A DNA stretch of 64,000 bases from Erythrobacter ramosus (lineage in GTDB: Bacteria; Pseudomonadota; Alphaproteobacteria; Sphingomonadales; Sphingomonadaceae), in NCBI RefSeq assembly GCF_009828055.1, contig NZ_WTYB01000001.1, positions 821,183-885,182 of the forward strand. The letters run 5' to 3'. The stretch's first letter is position 1. Each line of letters begins with the position of its first letter. The position numbers and the translations under genes are program-made. Shown here piece by piece: positions 54,071 through 63,591 of this stretch. Under the pieces are notes generated by a model. That model was given only the letters and a program-made list of their open reading frames with translations. It searched no databases and had not been told where the DNA came from.

Positions 54071-56485
54071 CTAAAGCGGATTGCCGTCCTTATCCCGGTA
54101 AATTTCGCGGCGACCGACATGGTTCGCCGGGCCGACGAAGCCGTCTTCCTCCATCCGCTCGATCCACTTGGCCGCCGTGTTGTAGCCGACGCCCATCTGG
54201 CGCTGGAGCCACGATCCTGACGCTTTCTGGTTTTCGAACACGATCTGGCAGGCCTGTCGGTACTTGCGTTCTTCCGGGTTGTCCGACGCGGTGAATTCAT
54301 CATCGAAGCCGAACCCGCCGCCATCCTCGGGTTCTTCGGTGACAGCATCAATATAGGTCGGCGATCCTTGCGCGCGCCAGTGATCGGCTACGGCCTCAAC
54401 CTCCTCGTCCGACACGAACGGCCCGTGGACGCGCACCATCGCGCCGGTGTTGGGCTTGTAGAGCATGTCGCCCTTGCCCAGCAGCTGTTCGGCGCCCTGT
54501 TCGCCAAGGATGGTGCGGCTGTCGATCCGGCTGGTGACCTTGAAGCTGATCCGTGTCGGCAGGTTGGCCTTGATCACGCCGGTGATGACGTCGACCGAGG
54601 GGCGTTGGGTCGCCATGATGAGGTGGATGCCCGCCGCGCGGCTCTTCTGGCTGAGGCGCTGGATCAGGACTTCGATTTCCTTGCCGATGGTGACCATCAA
54701 GTCAGCCAGCTCGTCGACGATCAGCACAATTTGCGGCAGCGGCTGGTAATCGAGCTGTTCTTCCTCGAACAATTGCTCGCCGGTCTCGGGGTCGAACCCG
54801 GTCTGCACCCGGCGTCCGAGCGGTTTGCCCTTGGCGATCGCGGCGCTGACCTTTTCGTTGAACGAGGTGATGTTGCGCGACGAGATCGCGCTCATCATCC
54901 GGTAGCGCCGCTCCATTTCCTCAACAGCCCATTTCAGCGCGCGCACCGATTTGGCAGGCTCCGTCACCACCGGTGAGAGCAGGTGGGGGATGTCGTCATA
55001 GGTCTTGAGTTCGAGCACCTTGGGATCGATCAGGATCAGGCGCAGTTCCGTCGGCGTGAAGCGGTAGAGCAGGCTCAGCAGGATCACGTTCAATCCGACC
55101 GACTTGCCCGATCCGGTGGTGCCCGCGACCAGCAAGTGCGGCATGGCGGCCAGATCGGCGATGATCGGCTCGCCCGCGATATCCTTGCCGAGGATGATCG
55201 GCAGGTTGCCCTTGGCATCGGCAAAATCGGCGCAGGCGGCCAGTTCCTTCAGCATCACCACCTGGCGATCCTGATTGGGCAATTCGATGCCCATGACGGT
55301 GCGCCCGGGGATCGGCGAGACGCGCGCGGAGATCGCGCTCATATTGCGGGCGATGTCTTCGGCGAGGCCGACCACGCGGCTGGCCTTGATGCCCGGAGCA
55401 GGCTCCAGCTCGTACATCGTCACAACCGGGCCGGTGCGCACGGCGGTGATTTCACCCTTCACGTTGAAATCGTCGAGTACGTTTTCGAGCAGGCGGGCGT
55501 TGCGTTCCAACGCCAGCTTGTCGAGCTTGGGGCCCTTGTCGACCGGGGGTTCGGCGAGCAGGTCGAGGCTCGGCAGGTTGAACGGCGCGAACATGTCGGT
55601 TTGCGCGGTCTTGCCCGCCGCCGCGCGCTTGGGCGGGGCGGAGGGATCGCTGATCTCCGGCGGACGGCGCGGGGGCTGCGGCGTTGGCTCTGCCGCAGCC
55701 TCACCCTTGCCCATGCGGCGCGGGCGCGGGGCGATCACATCATCTTCGTCGCCGTCGTCACCGGCAAAGGCAAGTGCCGGGACAGAAGCGCGGCCCGGCA
55801 GCGGCAGGCGGCGCATCAGCCCGGACAGCGAGCCGCCGCCCAGAAACTCGGGCAGGCTCATCAGCACCCGCCAGTCGATCGCGAAAATCCGCGTCAACAG
55901 CCCCACGCCGACCGCAAGGCTGGTGAGCGCGAGACCGAGGATCACCCAGCCCTCGGCATCCGCGCCGAACCGGGCCGCCACCGCCTGAATAGCACCTGCG
56001 CCGAGCAGCCCCGAAAGGCCGCCCGCCTGCGCGGGCAGCGTGCCGCCCTGATCTTCGAACGCAAGGCTCAGCACGGTCGCGATCAGGGTCATGGCGATCA
56101 GCAGCAGCGCGGTCGGCATCCACCATGCGGTGGTCTCGGGCGCGTCGCCATTCTCGACATCGCGCCACAGCTTGCGCGCGGACACATAGAGCAAGGGCAG
56201 CAGCAGCACGCCGGGCAGGCCGAAGATCAGCAGCACCTTGTCCGCCGCCCAGGCGCCCATAGCGCCCATCCAGTTGGCGACCTCGCCCGGATCAGCTGCG
56301 GTCGATCCGCTGGGATCGGTCTGGGTGTAGCTCGCCAGCGCCAGCGCCAGAAACACCGCAGCGCCCAGCAGCAGCCCGGCGCCGGTCATCTGCGCGATTC
56401 GGCGCAAGCTGCGGCGCAGACCAGCGCGCCATTCGGCGTCAGTCTGGCGACCGGGTTTGACGGGTGTGACCGCGCGGCTGGCCAT
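54071..56485 (-). CDS. ftsK: DNA translocase FtsK
   Basis: Septum-bound motor that moves chromosome ends during division. It has 804 residues with four N-terminal membrane helices (to about 205), a Pro-rich linker, and a motor with Walker A VAGTTGSGKSVGLN near residue 455 and QIVLIVDELADLM as Walker B. The C-terminal gamma winged helix (FENQKASGSWLQRQMGVGYN) is expected to read KOPS. AGGAGAA precedes ATG 56485. It is shorter than enterobacterial FtsK, mainly in the linker. Confidence 0.97.
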   Translation of the reverse strand: MASRAVTPVKPGRQTDAEWRAGLRRSLRRIAQMTGAGLLLGAAVFLALALASYTQTDPSGSTAADPGEVANWMGAMGAWAADKVLLIFGLPGVLLLPLLYVSARKLWRDVENGDAPETTAWWMPTALLLIAMTLIATVLSLAFEDQGGTLPAQAGGLSGLLGAGAIQAVAARFGADAEGWVILGLALTSLAVGVGLLTRIFAIDWRVLMSLPEFLGGGSLSGLMRRLPLPGRASVPALAFAGDDGDEDDVIAPRPRRMGKGEAAAEPTPQPPRRPPEISDPSAPPKRAAAGKTAQTDMFAPFNLPSLDLLAEPPVDKGPKLDKLALERNARLLENVLDDFNVKGEITAVRTGPVVTMYELEPAPGIKASRVVGLAEDIARNMSAISARVSPIPGRTVMGIELPNQDRQVVMLKELAACADFADAKGNLPIILGKDIAGEPIIADLAAMPHLLVAGTTGSGKSVGLNVILLSLLYRFTPTELRLILIDPKVLELKTYDDIPHLLSPVVTEPAKSVRALKWAVEEMERRYRMMSAISSRNITSFNEKVSAAIAKGKPLGRRVQTGFDPETGEQLFEEEQLDYQPLPQIVLIVDELADLMVTIGKEIEVLIQRLSQKSRAAGIHLIMATQRPSVDVITGVIKANLPTRISFKVTSRIDSRTILGEQGAEQLLGKGDMLYKPNTGAMVRVHGPFVSDEEVEAVADHWRAQGSPTYIDAVTEEPEDGGGFGFDDEFTASDNPEERKYRQACQIVFENQKASGSWLQRQMGVGYNTAAKWIERMEEDGFVGPANHVGRREIYRDKDGNPL

Positions 56486-56548
56486 GGGGGGTTCTCCTGT
56501 GCAGAACACATCATGAATCCTAGGCGGACTCGGGTCAAGGAAAGAGCG

Positions 56549-56602
56549 ATGAACGACATGGCTCGGGTGCTCTCACCCACCCCTCGTTCGCCGCCCCTGT
56601 GA
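56549..56602 (+). CDS. Possible 17-residue leader peptide
   Basis: ATG at 56549 follows AAGGAAAGAGCG and encodes MNDMARVLSPTPRSPPL before a TGA. CCCC-TGTGAC-GGGG surrounds the stop. It lies rightward, opposite the space between ftsK and the thiamine-phosphate-synthase-like gene, with no rightward gene directly after it. It may be chance. Confidence 0.2.
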   Translation: MNDMARVLSPTPRSPPL

Positions 56603-56610
56603 CGGGGTGG

Positions 56611-57150
56611 TCAGGATGAAAGCCCGTCGATGGCCGCCCAGCGCGGCCAGCCGAGCGCGCGTGCCTGAGCAGCCGTCATCCCCCCCAGCGCGATCACCGG
56701 CAGCCGCGATTGCCGTGCCAGCAGCCGGAACCGCACCGGCCCCAGTACCCCCCCGCCGGGGTGGGAGCGGGTCGGGAACACCGGCGAAAGCAGCGCCGCA
56801 TCCGCGCCTATCCGCGCCGCCAGCCCCAGCTCGGCGAGGTCATGCGCGGTGGCGAGGTGGATCAGCCCGGCGCGGCGCGGACAGAGCGAGCGTGCTGCAC
56901 CATAGATCCCATCCGCCCCCCACTCGCGCGCGGTCAGGGCCGAATCGGCGAGGATCGTCACATGCCCCTTGGCCCGCGCGATCCGCCGCAGGACACGGAA
57001 CCGGGCGTAACGCTCCGGCCCCGCCAGATGGTAATGGCGATAGATCCATCCCGATCCGCGCGGCAGCTTCGCCAAGGCGCGCTCCAGCCCTGCATCATTG
57101 CGCGCATCGCTGATCAGCCACAGGGCGGGGAGGGGCTTTGCGCGCGTCAC
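56611..57150 (-). CDS. Thiamine-phosphate-synthase-like (ThiE/TenI) protein
   Basis: A 179-residue TIM-barrel protein of the ThiE/TenI group. YRHYHLAGPERYARFRVLRR, LADSALTAREWGADGIYG, THDLA-type His motif (HLATAHDLAELGLAARIGAD), LLSPVFPTRSHPGGG and VIALGGM follow the family order. It is shorter than true ThiE and the start is uncertain: GTG 57150, or ATG 57174, which overlaps the divergent yggS start. It may be a TenI-like paralogue. Confidence 0.82.
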   Translation of the reverse strand: MTRAKPLPALWLISDARNDAGLERALAKLPRGSGWIYRHYHLAGPERYARFRVLRRIARAKGHVTILADSALTAREWGADGIYGAARSLCPRRAGLIHLATAHDLAELGLAARIGADAALLSPVFPTRSHPGGGVLGPVRFRLLARQSRLPVIALGGMTAAQARALGWPRWAAIDGLSS

Positions 57151-57172
57151 GCACCCGCTATAGAGCGCCCCC

Positions 57173-57835
57173 ATGGAAAATGCAGCGTCCCGCCTCGCCG
57201 ATGTCCGCGCCAATATTGCCAAGGTGTGCAAACCCGCCCGGCGCGAGCCTGCCGAGGTCACGCTGATTGCGGTCAGCAAGACCCACGATGCGCCCGAAAT
57301 CCAGCCGCTGATCGACGCGGGCCAGCGGGTGTTCGGGGAGAACCGCGTGCAGGAGGCTCAGGCCAAGTGGCCCGCTTTGCGCGCGGCTCACCCCGATATC
57401 GAACTACACCTCATCGGCCAGCTGCAATCGAACAAGGCCGAAGAAGCCGTCGCGCTGTTCGATGCGATCCACTCGCTCGACCGCCCGAGCCTGCTGACCG
57501 CGCTTGCCAAGGCGATGGACAAGGCGGGACGGCGGGTGCCGTGCTTCGTGCAGGTCAATATCGGGGACGAGGCGCAGAAGGGCGGCTGTCCGCTAGCCGA
57601 TCTGCCCGCGTTTCTGGAAGCGGTGCGCGCCGCCGATGTGCCGCTGGCCGGACTGATGTGCATTCCCCCCGCCGACACCGAAGCCGCGCCGTTCTTTGCG
57701 CTGCTCGCCAAACTGGCGGCGGATCACGGCCTCACCGGCCTCAGCATGGGAATGAGCGGCGATTACGAGACGGCGGTGATGCTGGGCGCGACGCATATCA
57801 GGGTCGGCACCGCGCTGTTCGGGTCGCGCGGGTGA
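57173..57835 (+). CDS. yggS: PLP homeostasis protein YggS/PLPBP
   Basis: A 220-residue PLP-binding TIM barrel involved in vitamin B6 balance. The PLP lysine is in LIAVSKTHDAPEIQPLI. ELHLIGQLQSNKAEEAV and GLSMGMSGDYETAVMLGATH with IRVGTALFGSR complete the fold. The ATG at 57173 overlaps the possible start of the divergent ThiE-like gene, so little room is left for separate promoters. Confidence 0.96.
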   Translation: MENAASRLADVRANIAKVCKPARREPAEVTLIAVSKTHDAPEIQPLIDAGQRVFGENRVQEAQAKWPALRAAHPDIELHLIGQLQSNKAEEAVALFDAIHSLDRPSLLTALAKAMDKAGRRVPCFVQVNIGDEAQKGGCPLADLPAFLEAVRAADVPLAGLMCIPPADTEAAPFFALLAKLAADHGLTGLSMGMSGDYETAVMLGATHIRVGTALFGSRG

Positions 57836-58302
57836 GCGAGGCGCTCGCCCGGCTCGACGCCTTCATTTCCGCGTGGCGTGAACCGCTGTGCGCGGGGTCA
57901 GCCGAAGTTCGTATTGAGGCGCGTGCGCTCGACCATCCGCCGGGCCTGCACAATGCCTGCGCCGATGCTCTGGTCACCAGCCTCGGCTATCAACCGATTG
58001 GCGGCAACTGGGAACTGCTTGATGCCGAGGCCGAGTTGGACGGTGCACGCTCAGCCCGTGCGGCACTGGTCGAAGCCTTTGCGCGCCACATGGTGTTCTC
58101 GCACGAGCCGTGGCTGGGTGAGGCCGATGCGCTGGCGATGGGCGAGGATTTCCTCGCCTGCTTCGACGCCCGCACCCGCCAGATCGTGACCAACCGGATG
58201 TATTTCGGCTGGAACCCGATAACCCCAGCAAGCTTAGAATGGGCCTTCGTCGCCTTCGACGACACCGCCATCGCGCTGCTGCTCGCCACTGCCGAGGACT
58301 GA
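57832..58302 (+). CDS. Hypothetical protein coupled to yggS
   Basis: A 156-residue acidic soluble protein. The GTG start at 57832 overlaps the yggS stop (GTGA). It contains no signal peptide and no motif I recognise; EVRIEARALDHPPGLHNACA and FFACFDART-like segments (DFLACFDARTRQIV) may be useful for searches. It is followed by a terminator and the convergent receptor gene. Confidence 0.75.
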   Translation: MSEALARLDAFISAWREPLCAGSAEVRIEARALDHPPGLHNACADALVTSLGYQPIGGNWELLDAEAELDGARSARAALVEAFARHMVFSHEPWLGEADALAMGEDFLACFDARTRQIVTNRMYFGWNPITPASLEWAFVAFDDTAIALLLATAED

Positions 58303-58305
58303 ACG

Positions 58306-58338
58306 AAAAAGGGCGCCCCGTTGCCGGAGCGCCCCTTT
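58306..58338 (-). terminator. Terminator between convergent genes
   Basis: GGGCGC (58311-58316) pairs with GCGCCC (58329-58334). On the minus strand it is followed by five T, fitting the end of the leftward TonB receptor transcript. A CTTT on the plus side may give weak termination rightward. Confidence 0.75.
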
Positions 58339-58361
58339 CGAATGTCGCGACTGAGTTCTGC

Positions 58362-60704
58362 TTAAAACTCAAACAATGCTTCGATCCCGACGTTGCGGCC
58401 GCGCAGCAGCGGGCTGAAGGTGCCTGCTGCCGGACGGTCAGCAAACGGCTGACGCAGGCCGGTGGACAGCGGACCGCCGAACGGAACCTGCGTGTCGCCG
58501 CCTTCCTGGACCTGATCGAGCAGGTTGCGCCCATAGACCGAGAACGACAGGCCCTCGATCGGGGTGTTCCAGGTGACGTTGGCTTCCAGCTGGTGGATGT
58601 CGTTCAGCCAGCCGAAGTTGTCATCGGTATAGGCCGCCGTGTCGCGGTACTGGTAGTTCACGCGGGTCAGGATGTTGCTGTTGCCCAGTTCCAGCTCATG
58701 GATCAGGCCCGCGCCCACCGTCACGGGGGGAACGCGCGGCATGCTCAGCGCCAGATCGCGCCCGTTGATCTGGCCATCGGCCGAGATATCGAACAGGATC
58801 TCGGTATATTCGGCGTCGATCACGCCGATATTGGCGGTCAGGATCAGCGCGTCGGTCGCACGCAGCCGCATTTCGGCTTCGATCCCGTTGATCGAGGCGT
58901 TGGCGGTATTGAAGATCGACTGGGCCACACCAGCGGTCGGCGACGACTGGTTCACCTCGCGCTGCATATTGTCGATCTTGGTGATGTAGGCGGCCGCGTT
59001 GAAGGTGAACACGCCGTCGGCGGTCTGGAACTTGCCGCCCACTTCGTAGGTGTCGACCTTTTCTTCGTCGAAGGCCAGCGTACCGCCCGGTGCCAGCGCG
59101 ATCTGTTCAAAGGCGTTAGCGTTGGTGATGCGGAAGTTATAGCCGCCCGAACGGAAGCCCCGGCTCCAGTGGCCGTAGATCTGGCTATCGCCAAATTCGT
59201 ACTGCAAGCCCAGCTTGGGCGAGACATTGCGGAACCGCACGCGATCGGTGAAGCCGTTGTTCTCGTTCGGGATCAGGCTGTTGCGGCCCGAAGTCGGGCA
59301 GGTGCCGTCCACCACCGAGCACGCCGTGCGCGGGCGGACATAGGTGACGGCTGCGTCCTTGGTTTCCTGATTCCAGCGGATGCCGGCGATGATCGAAAGG
59401 CTGTCGATGATCTCGTATTGCGCATTGGCGAACACGCCGAGCACTTCGTGATCCTGCGCGCCGCCGCCGAAGAACTGCAACGGGCTGGCGAGCGGTAGCT
59501 GGCGCCGTTCGGTGTATGCCAGGTTCTGATCGAACCAGAAGCCGCCGAAGGTCAGGTCGAGCCCGCTTTCGGTCGAAATCGCGTAGCGCAGTTCGTTCGA
59601 GAATTGCTCCTGCGCGGTTTCGGTGGTCGAGTGGAACAGGAAGCGTGGGGTCGCGTCGATGTCGCCATCGGTGGTGGCGTCATACTTGCGCCAACCGAAC
59701 ACGTTGGTCAGCGTGCCTGCGCCGATATCCATCGTCGCCGTGAGCGAGCCGGTCCAGATCTCGTTGGCGTAAGAGCCGGGGTTGTCGATCGCCAGATCAT
59801 AGCTGTTACGATCAAAGAAGCCGCGGTTCTGCGCCGAGGGGCCATCGCCATCGCTCTCGAAATAGTCGAGTTTGCCGAGCAGGGTCAGACCGCCGAGACG
59901 GGCCTCAAGCGCGCCACGCAGGATCTTGGTTTCGGCCTTGCCGTGGTTGCGCGACAAGGTCGGGATGGTGTCGGCCGCAAGGTTGCGGAAGTAGCCTTCG
60001 TCCTTGTTGTAATAGGCGCCGAGCTTGAACAGCAGCACGTCTTCGACGATCGGGCCGCTGATCACGCCGCTGACAGTGTAGTTGGGGCCGCCGCGGCCGT
60101 TATCGAGCGCCGGGCCGTCCACCGCCGCGCGGAACTTGCCGCGGAAATCTTCGGTCGGGTTGCCGGTGTTGATCACCACCGCGCCGCCGGTCACATTGCG
60201 GCCGAACAAGACGCCCTGCGGGCCGCGCAGCACTTCGACAGAATCGAGGTCGAACAGGTCGAACACGACGCCGCCGTTGATGCCGAGATAGACGCCGTCA
60301 ACGAACACGCCGACAGTCGGGTCGATCGACGGGATCGACGAGTTGATGCCAAGCCCGCGAACCGAGAAGTTGGCGGTGCCGCGGCTGGTGCCGACCTGGT
60401 CAAGGCTGACGCTGGGCGCCTGGAACGACAGGCCCGAGATGTCGCGGATCTTGAAGGCTTCCAGCGTGCCGGCGTTGAACGCGGTCACGGCCAGCGGCAC
60501 ATCCTGCACGTTTTCGGCATCCTTGGTCTTGGTGCCGGTGACGAGAATTTCGTTGATGGTGTCGAGCGCGCTGGTCGATTCTTCCTGCGCGGGCGCTTCA
60601 GCGTCCTGTGCCTGCGCCGCGACGGGGGTCAGCGCGGCGGTCGAGAGCAGGAGCGCCAGCTTGCCGAGCCGGAAGGGGCGCGGCGCGGGGGTAGCGATTG
60701 TCAT
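58362..60704 (-). CDS. TonB-dependent outer-membrane receptor
   Basis: A 780-residue receptor. The signal peptide ends ALTPVAAQAQ. The TonB box region is INEILVTGTKTKDAENVQDV; the plug has VEVLRGPQGVLFGRNVTGGA; the barrel ends NVGIEALFEF with a terminal Phe. It is of the sphingomonad iron-complex-outer-membrane-receptor type. No local transport partners are present, and the ligand is unknown. ATG 60704 follows GGGAGAG. Confidence 0.95.
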   Translation of the reverse strand: MTIATPAPRPFRLGKLALLLSTAALTPVAAQAQDAEAPAQEESTSALDTINEILVTGTKTKDAENVQDVPLAVTAFNAGTLEAFKIRDISGLSFQAPSVSLDQVGTSRGTANFSVRGLGINSSIPSIDPTVGVFVDGVYLGINGGVVFDLFDLDSVEVLRGPQGVLFGRNVTGGAVVINTGNPTEDFRGKFRAAVDGPALDNGRGGPNYTVSGVISGPIVEDVLLFKLGAYYNKDEGYFRNLAADTIPTLSRNHGKAETKILRGALEARLGGLTLLGKLDYFESDGDGPSAQNRGFFDRNSYDLAIDNPGSYANEIWTGSLTATMDIGAGTLTNVFGWRKYDATTDGDIDATPRFLFHSTTETAQEQFSNELRYAISTESGLDLTFGGFWFDQNLAYTERRQLPLASPLQFFGGGAQDHEVLGVFANAQYEIIDSLSIIAGIRWNQETKDAAVTYVRPRTACSVVDGTCPTSGRNSLIPNENNGFTDRVRFRNVSPKLGLQYEFGDSQIYGHWSRGFRSGGYNFRITNANAFEQIALAPGGTLAFDEEKVDTYEVGGKFQTADGVFTFNAAAYITKIDNMQREVNQSSPTAGVAQSIFNTANASINGIEAEMRLRATDALILTANIGVIDAEYTEILFDISADGQINGRDLALSMPRVPPVTVGAGLIHELELGNSNILTRVNYQYRDTAAYTDDNFGWLNDIHQLEANVTWNTPIEGLSFSVYGRNLLDQVQEGGDTQVPFGGPLSTGLRQPFADRPAAGTFSPLLRGRNVGIEALFEF

Positions 60705-60821
60705 TTTGGAACTCTCCCTGAGTTGAGGGCCGCCCCCATAGCAATACGTTTCGGGATTGCAACCTATCGCGCGTAAGGCACGCTAAGGCTTTCAAATGCC
60801 GCTATCTTCAAGCTCTTGCAG

Positions 60822-63584
60822 TTACGCTTTCTCGAGCTGTTTCTGGCGCTGGTCGCTGGCGGCGGCGAGCAGGGCGGCCTCGATTTCAGCGAGGCGCTCA
60901 GGCGCCTTGATCTTGGCGGCGGTCAGATCGGTCACGTAGAATGTGTCCGCCGCGGCCTCGCCATAGGCGGTGATATGCGCCGAATGGACGATCAGGTTGG
61001 CTTTGTAGAGCGCGTGCGCCAACCGGTTGAGCAGTGCCGGACGATCACGCGCGGTCACTTCGATCACGGTGAAGTGGTTCGAAGCGTCATTGTCGAACCC
61101 GACGCGCGGGGCGACATCAAACGCCTTGGCGCGCGAATGGGCGAGCGGGCGGGCGGCGAGCTTGGGCACCAGTTCGACCTTGGCGAGCAGCGCGTCGCGG
61201 ATGCCTTTCTCGATACGGGCCATCTGCGCGGCTTCACGGAAGGGCTGGGCGTTGTGGTCCTGCACCAGAAAGTTATCGACGGCATAGCCGCTGCGCGCGG
61301 TGTGGACGCGCGCATCGATGATGTTCGCGCCGGCCAAGTGGATGCCGCCCGCCATGCGGTAGAACAGCCCCGGATGGTCCGCCGCGATCACGCTGACACG
61401 GGTGGCACCGCGGGTTTCGTCAACCTCGCACCGGATCGACAGAGCTTCGCCTGCGGCACTGGCGGCATCGTATTGGGTGAGGTTTCCGGCGATGATGTCT
61501 TCGGGTTCGGCGATCCAATAGGCATCGCCCAGCAGCGCGCCGATGCTGTTGACCAAGTGATCTGCGTCCCCGCCCAGCAGGCGCTGCACGGCGTCCTTCT
61601 TGGCCGTGACCCGCGCCTTGCGTCCGTTGCCCTTGTGCCCCAGCCGCAGCCGTTCCTGCGCCGCGTCGTAAAGCTCGCCGAGGAGCTGACCCTTCCAGCT
61701 GTTCCATGTGCCGGGGCCAACCGCGCGGATATCGACCGCGGTCAGGATCGCGAGGTTGCGCAGGCGTTCAAGGCTCTGCACCTCGCCGACGAAATCCTCG
61801 ATCGTTTTGGGATCGGTGAGGTCGCGCTTCTGCGCGGTGCGGCTCATCAGCAGGTGTTGCAGCACCAGCCAGGCGACCAGATCGGTCTCCTTCTCGTCGA
61901 GCCCGAAGCGCGGGCACAGATGGTGCGCCACATCCGCGCCGAGCACCGAATGATCGCCCCCGCGCCCCTTGGCGATATCGTGCAGCAGCACCGCGACATA
62001 GAGCGCGCGGCGCGAGGCGAGCTTGGGGAACTCGCGGGTCGCGCGCGGGTGATCGGCCTCCAGCAACCCGCGCTCGATCCGGCTCAATAGGCCGATGGCG
62101 CGGATCGTGTGCTCGTCGACCGTGTAGTGGTGATACATGTCGAACTGCATCTGCGCGACGACCCGGCCAAAGTCGGGCACGAAGCGGCCGAACACCCCAG
62201 CCTCGTTCATCCAGCGCAGTGCGGTTTCGGGGTCTTTGCGGCCTGATAGCAGATCGAGGAACAGCGCATTGGCGCGCTTGTCGCGGCGCAGCTTGCCATC
62301 GATCAGCTTGGCATCGCGCCCGGCCTGCCGCATGGTTTCGGGGTGGACTTCCAGCCCCTCGGCCTCGGCCAGCTGGAACACTTCGATCAGGCGGACGGGA
62401 TCGGCGCGGAACCAGTCATCCCCCGGCGCCCGCAGCCGTCCGCCTTCGACGGTATAGCCCTTGAACATCCGCGGCCGCTGGGTCCAGCCAGCAAAGAACC
62501 CGGTGCGCGGGCGCTTCTTGGCGAATTCCTCATCGAGGTGCGCGAGGAACACACCGGTCAGGCTGCCGACGCGTTTCACTTGCAGGAAATAGTACTGCAT
62601 GAACCGCTCGACCGCGCTCTTGCCGGGACGGTCTGCGAACTGCATCCGCTCGGCCACGGCGCGCTGCAAGTCGAAGGTCAGGCGGTCTTCGGCGCGATCC
62701 GTGATGAGATGCATGTGGCAGCGCACCGCCAGCAGAAACCCTTCGGCGCGGCGGAAGCTGCGATACTCGTTGGCCGTCAGCAGGCCGACATCGACCAGCT
62801 GCGCGCCATTATCGACGCGGTGGATATACTTGCCGATCCAGTACAGCGTCTGGAGATCGCGTAAGGCGCCCTTGCCTTCCTTGATATTGGGTTCGACCAC
62901 ATAGCGGCTGTCACCCATGCGCTTGTGCCGCGCATCGCGTTCGGCGAGCTTTTGCGTCAGGAACTGCCGCTCGCTGCCCTTGACGACATCGTTCCAGAAC
63001 CGGGCGCGCAATTCTTCGTACAGCGCCTGTTCGCCCCACACCAACCGGCTTTCGAGCAAGGCGGTGCGGATGGTGAGATCCTCCTTCGCCATGCGCACCG
63101 TATCGGCGACCGTGCGGCTCGAATGGCCGACCTTGAGACCGAGATCCCACAGCAGATAGAGCATCGTCTCGATCACTTGCTCGCACCATGGCGCGCGCTT
63201 GCCCGGGGTGATGAAGGCGACGTCGACGTCCGAATGGGGCGCCATCTCGGCCCGCCCGTAGCCGCCAACCGCGAGGATCGCGAGCCGTTCGGCCTGAGTG
63301 GCGTTGGGGGCAGGGTAGATATGCGTGGTGACGTGATCGTGGATCACCCTGAGCAGCTGATCCATCAGGAAGCTGAAGCCGCCGGTGACATCGTGCCCGG
63401 CCGAAGGCGTTTCGGCCAACCGCCGGGCGAGTTCCGCCCGCCCCGCGTCCAGCGCATCGCGCAGCGCCTTGACGATCGCAGGGCGCGCACGTTCCCCGTC
63501 TGCCTCATGCAAGGCAGCGATTTCCTCGGCCAGCGCGCGCCGATCAATGATCGCGCGCTGGCCGGGGACTCTTCTGGGACTCAC
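60822..63584 (-). CDS. glnD: Bifunctional [protein-PII] uridylyltransferase / uridylyl-removing enzyme
   Basis: Nitrogen-status sensor that adds or removes UMP on PII. It has 920 residues: nucleotidyltransferase GGYGRAEMAPHSDVDVAF, PII-UTase helical domain with DSRYVVEPNIKEGKGALRDL, HD hydrolase (VDEHTIRAIG and LLHDIAKGRGGDHS), and two C-terminal ACT domains (ISVIAADHPGLFYRMAGG-like and VIEVTARDRPALLNRLAHAL). The GTG at 63584 lies 7 nt after the acyl-CoA synthetase stop; the longer frame is spurious. Confidence 0.97.
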   Translation of the reverse strand: MSPRRVPGQRAIIDRRALAEEIAALHEADGERARPAIVKALRDALDAGRAELARRLAETPSAGHDVTGGFSFLMDQLLRVIHDHVTTHIYPAPNATQAERLAILAVGGYGRAEMAPHSDVDVAFITPGKRAPWCEQVIETMLYLLWDLGLKVGHSSRTVADTVRMAKEDLTIRTALLESRLVWGEQALYEELRARFWNDVVKGSERQFLTQKLAERDARHKRMGDSRYVVEPNIKEGKGALRDLQTLYWIGKYIHRVDNGAQLVDVGLLTANEYRSFRRAEGFLLAVRCHMHLITDRAEDRLTFDLQRAVAERMQFADRPGKSAVERFMQYYFLQVKRVGSLTGVFLAHLDEEFAKKRPRTGFFAGWTQRPRMFKGYTVEGGRLRAPGDDWFRADPVRLIEVFQLAEAEGLEVHPETMRQAGRDAKLIDGKLRRDKRANALFLDLLSGRKDPETALRWMNEAGVFGRFVPDFGRVVAQMQFDMYHHYTVDEHTIRAIGLLSRIERGLLEADHPRATREFPKLASRRALYVAVLLHDIAKGRGGDHSVLGADVAHHLCPRFGLDEKETDLVAWLVLQHLLMSRTAQKRDLTDPKTIEDFVGEVQSLERLRNLAILTAVDIRAVGPGTWNSWKGQLLGELYDAAQERLRLGHKGNGRKARVTAKKDAVQRLLGGDADHLVNSIGALLGDAYWIAEPEDIIAGNLTQYDAASAAGEALSIRCEVDETRGATRVSVIAADHPGLFYRMAGGIHLAGANIIDARVHTARSGYAVDNFLVQDHNAQPFREAAQMARIEKGIRDALLAKVELVPKLAARPLAHSRAKAFDVAPRVGFDNDASNHFTVIEVTARDRPALLNRLAHALYKANLIVHSAHITAYGEAAADTFYVTDLTAAKIKAPERLAEIEAALLAAASDQRQKQLEKA

Positions 63585-63591
63585 GAGTGGC

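Noticed and set aside
54983..56602. 539-codon rightward frame opposite ftsK
   Set aside because: Shadow of ftsK; only the last 17 codons were kept as a separate weak suggestion.
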